Shown one piece after another: positions 24,130-32,886 of a stretch of DNA of 64,000 nucleotides (positions within the stretch are counted from its first letter, which is position 1; the number at the start of each line of letters is the position of its first letter). The stretch is from Bacillota bacterium (GTDB lineage Bacteria; Bacillota; UBA4882; UBA8346). The DNA lies in assembly GCA_023392595.1 (NCBI GenBank), contig JAEVYU010000034.1:62001-126000 (forward strand), in the 5' to 3' direction. A program made the translations under genes and the position numbers. The notes under the pieces are model-generated. The model was not told where the DNA came from. It saw only the letters and a program-made list of their open reading frames with translations, and searched no databases.

Positions 24130-26283
24130 CTATCTTACCAATCTGCTTACCCGGTAAATTCTTTGAACCCCTTCGACCTTCTTGACCCGCTTAAAGATAA
24201 GTTGGATTTGGTCGGAATGAGTTATCTCCAATGTCAGGTTGATATAAGCCATTCCTTTTTTGGATCGGGCCTTGGCGGCACTCAGGTATAAATTCATTTC
24301 CGAAATGGCGTTCATAATATCGGTCAGGAAATTGACCCGATCGCCGCCTTCAATTTCAATATCCACGGGATAAGTTCCCTGGATCTCCTGATCCCAGGCT
24401 ACTTCGATAATCCGGTCTTTGTCTTCGCTTCCCAAATTGGGACAATCCTCGCGATGAATGGAAACGCCCTTACCCCGGGTGATAAACCCGATAATCGGGT
24501 CCCCCGGTACGGGACTGCAACACTTTGAAAAACGGATCAGCAGATTGTCGACGCCCTTAACTTTAATGCCCTGTCCGGAGCGGCGGGTCCTCTTCCTTTC
24601 CTCGGACTCCGGCTTAAAGGGCTTTACCGGTTCTTTTTCCAAGCCCATTTTTCCGACGACCTGGTTGGCCGTTACCTTCAGATCGCCGACAGAGGCCAAC
24701 AAATCTTCCAGAACTGTGAAACCCAGTTTTTTAGCGATCTCCAGCAAGTTATCCTGGCGCATGTTGTCCTGGATGTCCAGCCCATGTTTGCGTAGTTCCC
24801 GTTCAATCATTTCCCGGCCGATTTGAATGTTTTCTTCCCGCCGTTGTTCACGAAGCCACTGCCGGATCCGGTTTTTAGCCTTGGTGGTTTTTACAAACTG
24901 CAACCAATCCCGGCTGGGACCGGAACTCTGCTTGGAGCTGATGATTTGAATGATATCCCCGTTTTTCAGCAAATAGTCCAGGGGAACCAGCCTGCCGTTG
25001 ACCTTGGCTCCGGCGCATTGATGACCAAGAGCGCTGTGGATACTATAGGCGAAATCAACCGGGGTCGATCCGGCCGGTAAATTTTTGACATCCCCTTTCG
25101 GGGTAAAAACAAACACCTCATCGATAAACAGGCCTATCCGCAGAGTCTCCATAAACTCCTCGGAATCCTTCATTTCACCTTGCCATTCAATGAGATGGCG
25201 CAGCCAAGCGATTTTTTCATGCAACTCTTTGTCGTCGGGACTGTTTTCTTTATATAACCAATGGGCGGCAATGCCGTACTCGGCGGTCCGGTGCATCTCC
25301 CAGGTCCGGATTTGAATCTCCAAGGGTTCCCCGGTCGGTCCAATCACTGTGGTATGCAATGATTGGTACATATTGGACTTCGGCATGGCCACATAATCCT
25401 TAAACCGCCCCGGCATCGGCTTCCAAAGCGTGTGCACAATGCCCAGAACCTCGTAACAGTCTTGAACCGTGGGAACAATGACCCGCAGGCCCATCAGATC
25501 GTAGATCTCGCTGAAATCCTTGCCCTGTTCCTGCATTTTTTCATAAATACTGAAAAAATGTTTGGGCCGCCCCTGGACTTCCGCTTTTAACTCTATTTCA
25601 GCCAAAGCCCGCTGGAGTGTCTGCTTGACCTCGTTGATGATACCTTCCCGCTCCTGGCGTTTCTTGGCTACTTTGTTCACCAAATCATAATAAGCTTCGG
25701 GTTCCAGATAACGTAGGGCCAGGTCCTCCAATTCCCACTTAACTTTCCACATTCCCAAACGGTGGGTTAGGGGAGCATAAATTTCCAAAGTCTCCTTGGC
25801 GATTTTTTTCTGACGTTCCTCGGGAAGAGGCTTTAAGGTCCGCATGTTATGCAGACGGTCGGCTAGTTTAATAATGATAACCCGGAGATCCTGAGTCATT
25901 GCAAGAAACATTTTCCGAAGGTTTTCCATTTGCTGTTCTTGCTTGCTTTGAAAAGCCAACCGGCTTAATTTGGTGACGCCATCGACCAGTAAAGCCACTT
26001 CAGAGCCAAACCGCTTCTCGATTTCTTCAATAACAATATCGGTATCTTCCACCACATCATGCAAAAAAGCGGCAGCGATCGAAGTGACATCCATGCCCAA
26101 ATCGAATACGATGGACGCTACCTCCAAGGGATGCTGAATAAAGTCCTCCCCCGATTCACGCTTCTGCCCGGCATGAGCGGTTTTGGCAAATTCATAAGCT
26201 GCCTTCAGCTTTCCCAAATCGGCTGCAGGTTTGTTTTCTCCGATTTTCTTCAAGAATTCGTCAATGGTTACCGGTTCAAACAT
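24130..26283 (-). CDS. rel: Bifunctional (p)ppGpp synthetase/hydrolase (RelA/SpoT)
   Basis: Makes and degrades (p)ppGpp in the stringent response. The 717-residue protein has all usual domains. The hydrolase HD domain (about 30-180) has HAGQKRESGEDFIQHP and AAFLHDVVEDT, so hydrolysis should be active. The synthetase domain (about 220-340) has LMGLRVIVPTVQDCYEVLG and GRFKDYVAMPKSNMYQSLHT. TGS (about 390-450), the zinc-finger-like CCSPVPGDPI/GVSIHREDCPN block and a C-terminal ACT domain follow. Its ATG directly abuts the recJ stop codon, implying translational coupling. (p)ppGpp also represses purine synthesis in Firmicutes, a functional link to the purine operon in this window. Confidence 0.97.
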   Translation of the reverse strand: MFEPVTIDEFLKKIGENKPAADLGKLKAAYEFAKTAHAGQKRESGEDFIQHPLEVASIVFDLGMDVTSIAAAFLHDVVEDTDIVIEEIEKRFGSEVALLVDGVTKLSRLAFQSKQEQQMENLRKMFLAMTQDLRVIIIKLADRLHNMRTLKPLPEERQKKIAKETLEIYAPLTHRLGMWKVKWELEDLALRYLEPEAYYDLVNKVAKKRQEREGIINEVKQTLQRALAEIELKAEVQGRPKHFFSIYEKMQEQGKDFSEIYDLMGLRVIVPTVQDCYEVLGIVHTLWKPMPGRFKDYVAMPKSNMYQSLHTTVIGPTGEPLEIQIRTWEMHRTAEYGIAAHWLYKENSPDDKELHEKIAWLRHLIEWQGEMKDSEEFMETLRIGLFIDEVFVFTPKGDVKNLPAGSTPVDFAYSIHSALGHQCAGAKVNGRLVPLDYLLKNGDIIQIISSKQSSGPSRDWLQFVKTTKAKNRIRQWLREQRREENIQIGREMIERELRKHGLDIQDNMRQDNLLEIAKKLGFTVLEDLLASVGDLKVTANQVVGKMGLEKEPVKPFKPESEERKRTRRSGQGIKVKGVDNLLIRFSKCCSPVPGDPIIGFITRGKGVSIHREDCPNLGSEDKDRIIEVAWDQEIQGTYPVDIEIEGGDRVNFLTDIMNAISEMNLYLSAAKARSKKGMAYINLTLEITHSDQIQLIFKRVKKVEGVQRIYRVSRLVR

Positions 26284-27996
26284 TTAGTTTGACCCCCGCA
26301 GTACAACATCTTTTAAATTCAATTGAACCTGCACATTTCCATTCCAATTGTTTTCTTCCAAAGAAAAAGCCACATCCACTTCCGAAGCCGCAGCCAGCTC
26401 GGGCTGAATAAAACCCATATTAAAACCAATCCCCTCACAGGTTACGTGATGATCGGAAACTCTTAATTTTAAATGTTTGCCGTTTTCCCCGACATTTTTG
26501 TAATCGACCAAACCTACCGCTTTGCAGCCTAAGATGGGCGTGGGATTGCTGGAACCGCAAGGAGCCAATTTCATCAATTCACGGGCTAAATCAATGTTGA
26601 GCCGGCTCAATTCGATGACACTTTCAATTTGAATCGTCGGTATCAAGGCTTCCGGGGTCAGAGTCGCTTTCGCTTCCTTCGAGAAAGCCTCCCGGAAGGC
26701 CGGAATGTTCTCCCGCAATATGCTGAGTCCGGCGGCAAATTCATGCCCGCCGAATTTAATCATATGTCCCTCACAATGCTCAAGTGCATTAAAAAGATTA
26801 AATCCCTGGATGCTCCGGCCGGAACCGCGTCCTTCCTCCCCGTCGAGACCGATTAAAATAACCGGTTTATTATAGACCTCCACCAGTTTGGAGGCTACAA
26901 TGCCGATCACTCCCAAATGCCAATTTTCACCCGCCAGTACCAGCGCATATTCGTTTTCAAAACTGGGATCCCCCTCAATTTGCGCTTTCGCTTCCCGGAA
27001 CACCTGGGACTCGATTTCCTGCCGCTTTTGGTTCTCTTTTTCAAGTTCTTTGGCGAAATCCATCGCTTGGAGCGGGTCGCCGGTTAGAAAAAGCTTAACT
27101 CCCAGGCATGGATTTGCCATCCGCCCCGCCGCATTCACCCGGGGAGCCAATAAATAGCCGATATGGCCGCTGTTGATTTCCCGTTCCTGCAAAGCGGCCC
27201 CTTGAATGAGGGCTCTTAAGCCGGTATTTGAGGTCTTCTGAATTTTTTCCAAACCGTATTTAACCAGAACCCGGTTTTCGCCAAGTAACGGGACAATATC
27301 GGCGATGGTTCCAAAGGCGACCAAGTCCAGGTTGGCCATTAACCGGTCGCCAATTTCCGGAATTTCCGTAGCCAGGCCCTGTAATAATTTAAAGGCGACT
27401 CCCACTCCGGCAAGCTGCGTAAAAGGGTAAGCCGCTTCCGGCGCCTTCGGATCAATTAATGCATAAGCCTCCGGTAATGTGCCTTTGGGCTCATGATGAT
27501 CGGTGATTATTAAATCAATACCCTTTGACTTAAGAAACAGCGCCTCTTCCACAGCGCTAATTCCGCAGTCAACCGTAATAATTAAGGTAACACCTTTGGC
27601 AAGCGCCTTATCCAGGGAACTTAAATGGAGTCCATAACCTTCTTCCAGTCTTTTGGGGATATAGTAAATTAGTTTCCCCGGCAAATATTTGGATAATACC
27701 CTGATCATCACCGAAATCGAAGTGATTCCATCCACATCATAATCGCCATAAATTAAAACCGTTTCTTGGTGATCAATGGCCCTTTTTAAACGTTCCACCG
27801 CCCGTTTCATGTCTCGAAACAAAAAAGGGTCGTGTAAATCCTCAAGGGACGGAGACAAAAAAGCCTTTGCAGCAACAATATCCGTAATACCGCGGTTGCA
27901 AATCAAGTGGGCTAAAAGCGGGGAAATCCCCAATTGTTGAGCCATTTGAAATGCATTAGGGTCGGTATTCTCAATCAGTTTCCATCTTTTACTCAT
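26284..27996 (-). CDS. recJ: Single-stranded-DNA 5'-exonuclease RecJ
   Basis: A 570-residue DHH-family nuclease for recombination and repair. Motifs are IYGDYDVDGITS (motif I), ITVDCGIS, LIITDHHEPKGTLP (the DHH motif), DLVAFGTIADIVPL and the DHHA1-domain FGGHEFAAGLS; an OB-like domain closes the C-terminus. The ATG at 27996 follows a GGGAG site, and the open frame runs 24 bases further without one. First gene of the recJ-rel-dtd operon. At 570 residues it is shorter than the long Firmicutes RecJ forms with an extra C-terminal domain. Confidence 0.95.
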   Translation of the reverse strand: MSKRWKLIENTDPNAFQMAQQLGISPLLAHLICNRGITDIVAAKAFLSPSLEDLHDPFLFRDMKRAVERLKRAIDHQETVLIYGDYDVDGITSISVMIRVLSKYLPGKLIYYIPKRLEEGYGLHLSSLDKALAKGVTLIITVDCGISAVEEALFLKSKGIDLIITDHHEPKGTLPEAYALIDPKAPEAAYPFTQLAGVGVAFKLLQGLATEIPEIGDRLMANLDLVAFGTIADIVPLLGENRVLVKYGLEKIQKTSNTGLRALIQGAALQEREINSGHIGYLLAPRVNAAGRMANPCLGVKLFLTGDPLQAMDFAKELEKENQKRQEIESQVFREAKAQIEGDPSFENEYALVLAGENWHLGVIGIVASKLVEVYNKPVILIGLDGEEGRGSGRSIQGFNLFNALEHCEGHMIKFGGHEFAAGLSILRENIPAFREAFSKEAKATLTPEALIPTIQIESVIELSRLNIDLARELMKLAPCGSSNPTPILGCKAVGLVDYKNVGENGKHLKLRVSDHHVTCEGIGFNMGFIQPELAAASEVDVAFSLEENNWNGNVQVQLNLKDVVLRGSN

Positions 27997-28020
27997 TATA
28001 ACTCCCTGTAGTTTATGCAT

Positions 28021-28356
28021 GCACCCGTATAATTTATGGTAGACCGTGCGGGTTCAAAGTTTCAATATTTTCTAATCCGGCAAATTGATTACAAACCCAT
28101 CCTCAAAACAGCTTCTTGAAATAGTTAACTGTTATTATTCGGTACTTTTTCGTTCTTTCCTGCTATTTTCTCTTCATTCCGTTTCGCTGCGGGGAATGCC
28201 CACAAGTATTCTTGCCTTTAAATCCGGCAAGAATATTAATAGATATTCCAGTCTATTTTTATGTTACATCATGTTAAAAAAGAGGATCGTTTCCCAAACG
28301 AAATTTCGTTACGCAGGGGAAACGCCAGAGCCAATATGAACAATTCTCCAAACGAG
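28021..28356. other. Intergenic region with a cluster of hairpins
   Basis: No gene seen. There are three nested or adjacent inverted repeats. CATTCC against GGAATG lies at about 28174-28199. A perfect 10-bp pair TATTCTTGCC/GGCAAGAATA lies at 28207-28216 and 28226-28235. CGTTTCCC against GGGAAACG encloses a self-complementary ACGAAATTTCGT near 28289-28323. No T-run follows the last two. Confidence 0.5.
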
Positions 28357-28386
28357 TTGACAAATTATTATGTTCTTCGTTATACT
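28357..28386 (+). promoter_or_regulatory. Sigma-A promoter of the lytic transglycosylase gene
   Basis: TTGACA at 28357-28362 and TATACT at 28381-28386, spacing 18. It lies about 90 bases before the TTG start at 28477. Confidence 0.7.
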
Positions 28387-28476
28387 GGTTAACGCGTCTA
28401 TTTTTAGCGATAACTAAATGGAACAAAGTATCGTTATGGCGCGGAGAAGACTACATGAAAGAAAGAAGGAAAGTGT

Positions 28477-29055
28477 TTGATTTTAGAAAAGCGACAAAAA
28501 CTATTTCCCGTAAAGTTGTTGCTGATAGCCTTGTTAATGATCACCATAATCGGCGGGACTACATATTGGATCCAAGAGATGAATAAAGTCAAAGAGCAAA
28601 ATAAAGCGCGGCAGGCTGTATCCGATAAAGTAACCACAGTAATGAGGATGTTTCATTGCAATGATCCTGAAATTCATGACGCGATCATGGATACGTTCGA
28701 TCCGGTCTTGATTGCAATTATCATCGGAGTGGAAAGCGAATATAAGGTTAATGCAGTCAGTCGGGCCGGTTGCCGGGGCCTGATGCAACTATCACCCGAT
28801 AAATTGGACGACTGGAAAAATGTCCGGAAGAATATTCAAGTGGGAGCAAAGTATCTCCAGGATCAGATTGAGCATTTCGGCAATTTGGAGCTGGCCGTAG
28901 CCGCTTATAACGCCGGTCCGTCTTCGGTCTCCAAGTATCAGGGAGTTCCTCCTTATGTTGAGACCAAAGCTTATGTTAAAAAAGCTAAATTATTAAGTTT
29001 GGCCTTTGACCATTTTTTACCCTGGACCACTGAACAAACCCGGCAAATGCTGTAG
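28477..29055 (+). CDS. Membrane-anchored lytic transglycosylase (SLT domain)
   Basis: A 192-residue protein starting at TTG after AAGGAAAG. A membrane anchor spans about 12-32 (VKLLLIALLMITIIGGTTY). The C-terminal lysozyme-like domain (about 70-185) has the catalytic Glu in IIGVESEYKVNAVSRAG, then RGLMQLSPDKL, VGAKYLQDQIEHFG and VAAYNAGPSSVSKY. These are the four hallmark SLT segments. It cleaves peptidoglycan glycan strands outside the membrane, either for growth or during sporulation. It has its own promoter and no operon partner. Confidence 0.92.
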   Translation: MILEKRQKLFPVKLLLIALLMITIIGGTTYWIQEMNKVKEQNKARQAVSDKVTTVMRMFHCNDPEIHDAIMDTFDPVLIAIIIGVESEYKVNAVSRAGCRGLMQLSPDKLDDWKNVRKNIQVGAKYLQDQIEHFGNLELAVAAYNAGPSSVSKYQGVPPYVETKAYVKKAKLLSLAFDHFLPWTTEQTRQML

Positions 29056-29401
29056 GCGGGAAACATCAGTCCATCGTGATCATTAAACCTCCATTCCACA
29101 TCACTTTGGGATGGGGTTTTTTTTATGGGGATGGCTTCATCCGTGACTAGCGAGTCGTTTATTATTCCATAAAATCCTGTTCGTCCCGTTTCAGTTCTTT
29201 CCGTTCGGCCCGCGGTACAATTTAACCATGCGTGGTCAGGCAATCAAAATATTTATTCTATCCGACAGGGTGAGGGCCTTGGCGCAGGTCCGGCATTGAA
29301 AAATGCCTAAAAAAAAGTTAACGGAAACAGGATTAACGGGATTTACAGGATTAAAACCCGGTAAAGTCGGGCTCCAAAAAACAGATACTCCATAAGGTTT
29401 T
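29056..29401. other. Intergenic stretch before the 21-bp array
   Basis: No credible gene. It contains CCCATCCCAAAGTGATGTGG-like low-complexity sequence and near 29320-29356 the dispersed motif GGATTAACGGGATTTACAGG followed by GATT, a type of intergenic repeat known from many environmental bacteria. Confidence 0.4.
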
Positions 29402-29840
29402 AAGAACGATTCTTTTCGAAAAGGATCGATTATTTACGGAAATGATCCTTTTTTTTTTGGAAAAAATCCTTTTTCTCGTTCAACCAATCGTTTGTGTCGC
29501 CGAAAGGATCGATTTCCTCCTCAGGAGGACCGATCGGGTCACCAAAAGGATCATTTCCGCAACCGGATCGATCAATTTTTGCAATAAAAAGTCCTTTCGG
29601 TCCTTCAAATGGTCGATCCAACTTTAAAAAAGATCCTTTTCTCCTTCCGATCGGTCCTTTCCCTTCCAAAAATGATCCTTTCTCCCGTTGAAAGGATCAT
29701 TTCCGTCGTAAAGATGATCTTTTCCGTAACCGAAAGGATCCCTTGACTCATTCAAAGGATGCTTTCCGCCCCTCAGAGGACTCCTTCCACGGTAAAAAAG
29801 ATCCTTTCAGTGATGCAAAGGATCGACGCAAAGGTTTTCA
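29402..29840. repeat. Degenerate 21-bp tandem repeat array, about 20 units, encoding broken KDPFxxx heptapeptides
   Basis: Each unit centres on AAAGGATC or its variant GATCCTTT. From 29674 to 29821 the GAT of the core returns every 21 bases with at most one base of drift: 29674, 29695, 29716, 29737, 29758, 29779, 29800 and 29821. Earlier copies at about 29424-29654 keep the same period with a few indels. Because 21 is a multiple of three, the rightward translation gives heptapeptides with consensus KDPF plus three variable residues, for example KDAFRPS, EDSFHGK and KDPFSDA in consecutive units. The frame is broken by a shift near 29585-29630 and by TGA at 29689, and there is no start codon or ribosome site upstream, so no intact gene is present. 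It may be a decayed repeat-protein gene or a DNA minisatellite. Confidence 0.8.
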
Positions 29841-29987
29841 CCACCTTTTTTCCCTGCGTTTCGAATTGCTTTTTAGACAGCCTCCGAGAGTTAGGTCTCA
29901 ACCAACTGTCGGCCTGGGCATAACCCGAATTTTTCCGTTTCTTTTGGATTTGGGTCAAATTATTTATTTCAACTCATATAGTACGAT

Positions 29988-30827
29988 TCACTTCGCCGAA
30001 CCTGAATATATTTGTTGGCCAAGCTTTTCCGCCGTATCCGTTGAAGCCGTATAAATCATCAACTTCAAATCCGGACACTCCGACACCTGCAAATTCACAT
30101 GATCAAACTCCAATTCTCCAACTCGCGGATCATTAAATAATTTGTGGCAGTCGGTAACAGTTTTCACTTCATAGCGGGGCCACCATAAACGGAATAATTC
30201 ACTTTCCTTCTTGAATTGCTCAATCATTTCATTGAGCCTTGCATCCTGAGGGTATCGGGCACAATCGGCCCGGAATCTGGCAATCATCACTTTGGCCCGT
30301 TCCTCCCAATCTGCGTTCATTTCTTTTGTGAATGGACCCGTTAAAAAATAATGCACGAGGTTTGGTTTTGGATTTAAGCCCTTAGAATACGGGGGAAATC
30401 GAAATACAAACTCCGCTGCCCGGTTCCATAATAGCACATCCCAGTATTTACCCATTATATAGGCAGGATGAGGTTCCAATGCGAAAACCGTCCTTGCCAA
30501 TCCTGTACTGATTTCTTTATAAGTTTCCGGTTCTTCGCTTTCCTCTGATTTCGATAACAAAAAAAGATACCTGCGTTCATCATCGGATAATCGTAAAGCC
30601 CTGGCCAAACTTTCCAATACTTGATGAGAAGGGTGTGCATCTTTCCCTTGTTCAATCGATGTGTACCAAGAAACACCAACATTGGCAAGGCCGGCTACCT
30701 CTTCGCGGCGAAGTCCCGGTGTGCGGCGGCGCCCATGAGATGACAATCCAACCTGTTCCGGGGAAAGGCGTTCCCTGGTGGCGCGCAAGAAATCACCAAG
30801 CGACTGTTGAAAGGGAATTTCTTTCAT
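29988..30827 (-). CDS. XRE-type regulator with MmyB-like ligand-binding domain
   Basis: A 279-residue regulator. The N-terminal helix-turn-helix (about 8-80) reads LGDFLRATRERLSPEQVGL, then RRTPGLRREEVAGLANVG and SWYTSIEQGKDAHPS, the usual form of this actinobacterial/Firmicutes family. The C-terminal MmyB-like PAS-related domain (about 105-270) has HPAYIMGKYWDVLLWN, LVHYFLTGP and NDPRVGELEFDHVNL. Regulators of this type usually control a divergently transcribed oxidoreductase gene, here the NAD-dependent epimerase 140 bases away. Palindromes at 30845-30917 in the shared spacer are candidate operators. Confidence 0.92.
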   Translation of the reverse strand: MKEIPFQQSLGDFLRATRERLSPEQVGLSSHGRRRTPGLRREEVAGLANVGVSWYTSIEQGKDAHPSHQVLESLARALRLSDDERRYLFLLSKSEESEEPETYKEISTGLARTVFALEPHPAYIMGKYWDVLLWNRAAEFVFRFPPYSKGLNPKPNLVHYFLTGPFTKEMNADWEERAKVMIARFRADCARYPQDARLNEMIEQFKKESELFRLWWPRYEVKTVTDCHKLFNDPRVGELEFDHVNLQVSECPDLKLMIYTASTDTAEKLGQQIYSGSAK

Positions 30828-30844
30828 TGGTTTTCCTCAAATCT

Positions 30845-30917
30845 ATCCTACCACTCTGAGTCGTAGGATAACCACCATGTGGTTGAAATATTTTAACCCT
30901 GATATAGTAGTACTATA
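30845..30917. promoter_or_regulatory. Three palindromes in the XRE/epimerase divergent promoter region
   Basis: ATCCTAC (30845-30851) pairs with GTAGGAT (30863-30869). AACCAC-CAT-GTGGTT spans 30870-30884. TATAGTA-G-TACTATA spans 30903-30917. All three are perfect. They fill the space between the two start codons and are the likely binding sites of the XRE/MmyB regulator, with the last one also overlapping possible -10 sequence. Confidence 0.5.
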
Positions 30918-30966
30918 ACATAAAAATACTGATAAACAAAACGATTCGATGGGAGAGAATGTATTA

Positions 30967-31821
30967 ATGAAACTATTTGTAACCGGGGCAACCGGCAAGG
31001 TCGGGAGCCGTTTCGTACCGTATTTGCTTAAGTCTGGTCATGCAGTTCGTATTCTTGTACGAGATCCTGAACGGGCAGCGGCGTTGAAAGAACAAGGGGC
31101 CGAGGTGATCCTGGGTGATCTTGTGGATAATCAGGATCTCACCGAAGCCATACGGGGCGTTGATGCTGTGGTGCATACAGCCGCCCAATTTCGAGGGGGT
31201 GTTAGCGAAGAAATAGCCCGGGTTGTGAATCTGGAGGCAACGGTTGCCTTAGCAAAAGCAGCGCTGGAAGCCGGTGTCACCCGGTTCATTTTTACCAGCA
31301 CCAATAATGTATATCGCGACCTGACTGTAAACAGGCCCTGCCGGGAAAATGATATTCTTATGCCGGCCAAAGAGATCTATCCCAAAACAAAAATTGCCGC
31401 CGAAGAAGCTTTACTTAAATTACATCGTGAACGGGCACTCGATATCCGTATTCTGAGACTGGCCTTTGTTTATGGCGCTGGTGATCCCCACATCGAAGAA
31501 ATTTTGCCTTATATGATTCACTGGAACCCGTCAAAGCAAATGTCTATGGCGCATCATGAAGATGTCGCTCAAGCGCTCCTGCTTGCTGCCAGTAGCCCCG
31601 GTATTGGCGGCCGCATATACAACGTTGCCGATGATAATCCAATTACTATCGGTGAAATATACAAGCTAAACGGAGGACCAGAGCAGGCACCAACTAAAGA
31701 TGGGTGGCTTATGTCGAACCTATGGGAATTAACAGCCGATACCGAGCGTATTAAAAACGAACTCAATTTCCGCCCCAAATATCCTTCGTTTTATACGGCT
31801 AAAGATATGGGAGCCTTGTAA
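30967..31821 (+). CDS. NAD(P)-dependent epimerase/dehydratase (extended SDR)
   Basis: About 284 residues from ATG 30967, after a GGGAGAG site. The Rossmann motif is VTGATGKVGSRF (GxxGxxG), followed by an acidic/basic pair RDPERAAAL suggesting NADP use, GDLVDNQDL, VDAVVHTAAQ, and the catalytic region FTSTNNVY then YPKTKIAAEE (YxxxK). DDNPITIGEIYKL is a typical C-terminal segment. It could be a nucleoside-sugar epimerase or a small-molecule reductase. It is divergent from the XRE/MmyB regulator that probably controls it. Part of a second copy of this gene lies just downstream. Confidence 0.88.
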   Translation: MKLFVTGATGKVGSRFVPYLLKSGHAVRILVRDPERAAALKEQGAEVILGDLVDNQDLTEAIRGVDAVVHTAAQFRGGVSEEIARVVNLEATVALAKAALEAGVTRFIFTSTNNVYRDLTVNRPCRENDILMPAKEIYPKTKIAAEEALLKLHRERALDIRILRLAFVYGAGDPHIEEILPYMIHWNPSKQMSMAHHEDVAQALLLAASSPGIGGRIYNVADDNPITIGEIYKLNGGPEQAPTKDGWLMSNLWELTADTERIKNELNFRPKYPSFYTAKDMGAL

Positions 31822-31983
31822 TTCCGGGGCGGTCATGTTGCCGTTTCATCGCGAAAGGTAGTAGAACGCTCAGAAGCGCGCGGCCGGGAACCGCTTCGAT
31901 TGACGGCATCAAATTCTAGACTCATGTAAACAACACGAAAATGCTTGTTCATTTGCAACCAAACGAGGAGCCCGCTCTACTCC

Positions 31984-32095
31984 GGTGATCTACACATTGA
32001 AGAAATTATGTCTTTTATGATGAATTGGAACCCGTTTAGCTAATATCTATGGTAAATAGCCCTAGCAGATGAAGTTCAAGAAAATTGAAAACTAC
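31984..32095 (+). pseudogene. Fragment of a second epimerase gene (decayed duplicate)
   Basis: About 95 bases from GGTGATCTACACATTGAAGA onward align with 31480-31574 of the intact epimerase gene. The translation GDLHIEEIMSFMMNWNP corresponds to GDPHIEEILPYMIHWNP, and the continuation LADEVQ corresponds to HHEDVAQ. Two stop codons interrupt it and the rest of the gene is missing. Clear remnant of a tandem paralogue. Confidence 0.75.
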
Positions 32096-32148
32096 TTCAA
32101 CCACGGAATAACGACGTTTGAAATCCAGGCGGTAAAATGTCATTCCTA

Positions 32149-32886
32149 TTACCAACATTTAGTTGCATCAAAAACTATGTCTTGGTCTAGCGTTTTAAGT
32201 TGTTTCATTCTTACATGTAATTCGTCTAGGTTCTTTCGTACTTTTCTTTTAACATACTCATCAAGAGTATTCGAGACTTTTATTTGTTCTCCTAATCCCC
32301 AATAGGTTCGTCCAATCATCTTTGAATTCAATATTCTTTTTTCTTGATCAAAACCAACTTCTTTTAAGCTTTGCCCATTTTGCTTTAATTGCATTTCAAA
32401 TAATTCAAGGAATAATATATGCGCATATAATTTTGCACTACTACATAACACAGACTCATTTTCGTAATAATCATTTTTTACCATCGCCAGAGTATAAACA
32501 TTGGCCAATGAGTTTCCAACAAAACTATAGTTAACTAAAAATTGCTGTTGTATCGGATATTCTTTTAATGATTTTGTGATGTTTGTTATACTTTCGTACG
32601 ATGTTACATATTCAAATAAAGAACCAGATTTTTTACTATCGTATCGGGGCAGCTCTTCGATATTTGTATTAAGTAACATAGTATACTTTTGGATGATCAC
32701 TTTGATGTCATTAGGTGATTCAATAGTTTTTGGAATTCCTAGCGAAAAATATTCTTCCACCGTAAGAGTCTGATCTTCACTCGCCGGCAAGTAATCAAGC
32801 GAATCATCGTTTACAGCATAACAACTACCAAAAAAACCGAACAAATTTATAATAATATATTTCAAAACTGTATCTGGTCTTTCCAT
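32149..32886 (-). CDS. Hypothetical protein
   Basis: About 245 residues, unrecognised. A hydrophobic stretch near the N-terminus (LKYIIINLFGFFGSCYAV) could be a signal peptide or anchor. The rest is helical and rich in Lys, Glu, Tyr and Ser, with LFLELFEMQLKQNGQSLKE and YVKRKVRKNLDELHVRM as probable helices. Its ATG overlaps the stop of the upstream gene (TGATG), with AAGGA before it, so the two are translationally coupled. The region is noticeably more AT-rich than the surrounding genes, which suggests acquisition by transfer. Confidence 0.55.
   Translation of the reverse strand: MERPDTVLKYIIINLFGFFGSCYAVNDDSLDYLPASEDQTLTVEEYFSLGIPKTIESPNDIKVIIQKYTMLLNTNIEELPRYDSKKSGSLFEYVTSYESITNITKSLKEYPIQQQFLVNYSFVGNSLANVYTLAMVKNDYYENESVLCSSAKLYAHILFLELFEMQLKQNGQSLKEVGFDQEKRILNSKMIGRTYWGLGEQIKVSNTLDEYVKRKVRKNLDELHVRMKQLKTLDQDIVFDATKCW

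Noticed and set aside
28280..28330. c-di-AMP (ydaO) riboswitch before the lytic transglycosylase
   Set aside because: Only a short GGGGAAAC-type hairpin resembles it; the other conserved blocks are absent and the segment lies upstream of the promoter.
29430..29691. Open frames on both strands in the 21-bp array
   Set aside because: Period of 21 keeps several frames open by chance; neither has a ribosome site and the reading frame of the heptads changes within the array.
29402..29840. CRISPR array
   Set aside because: The units are contiguous, degenerate and lack constant repeats with unique spacers; no cas genes are near.
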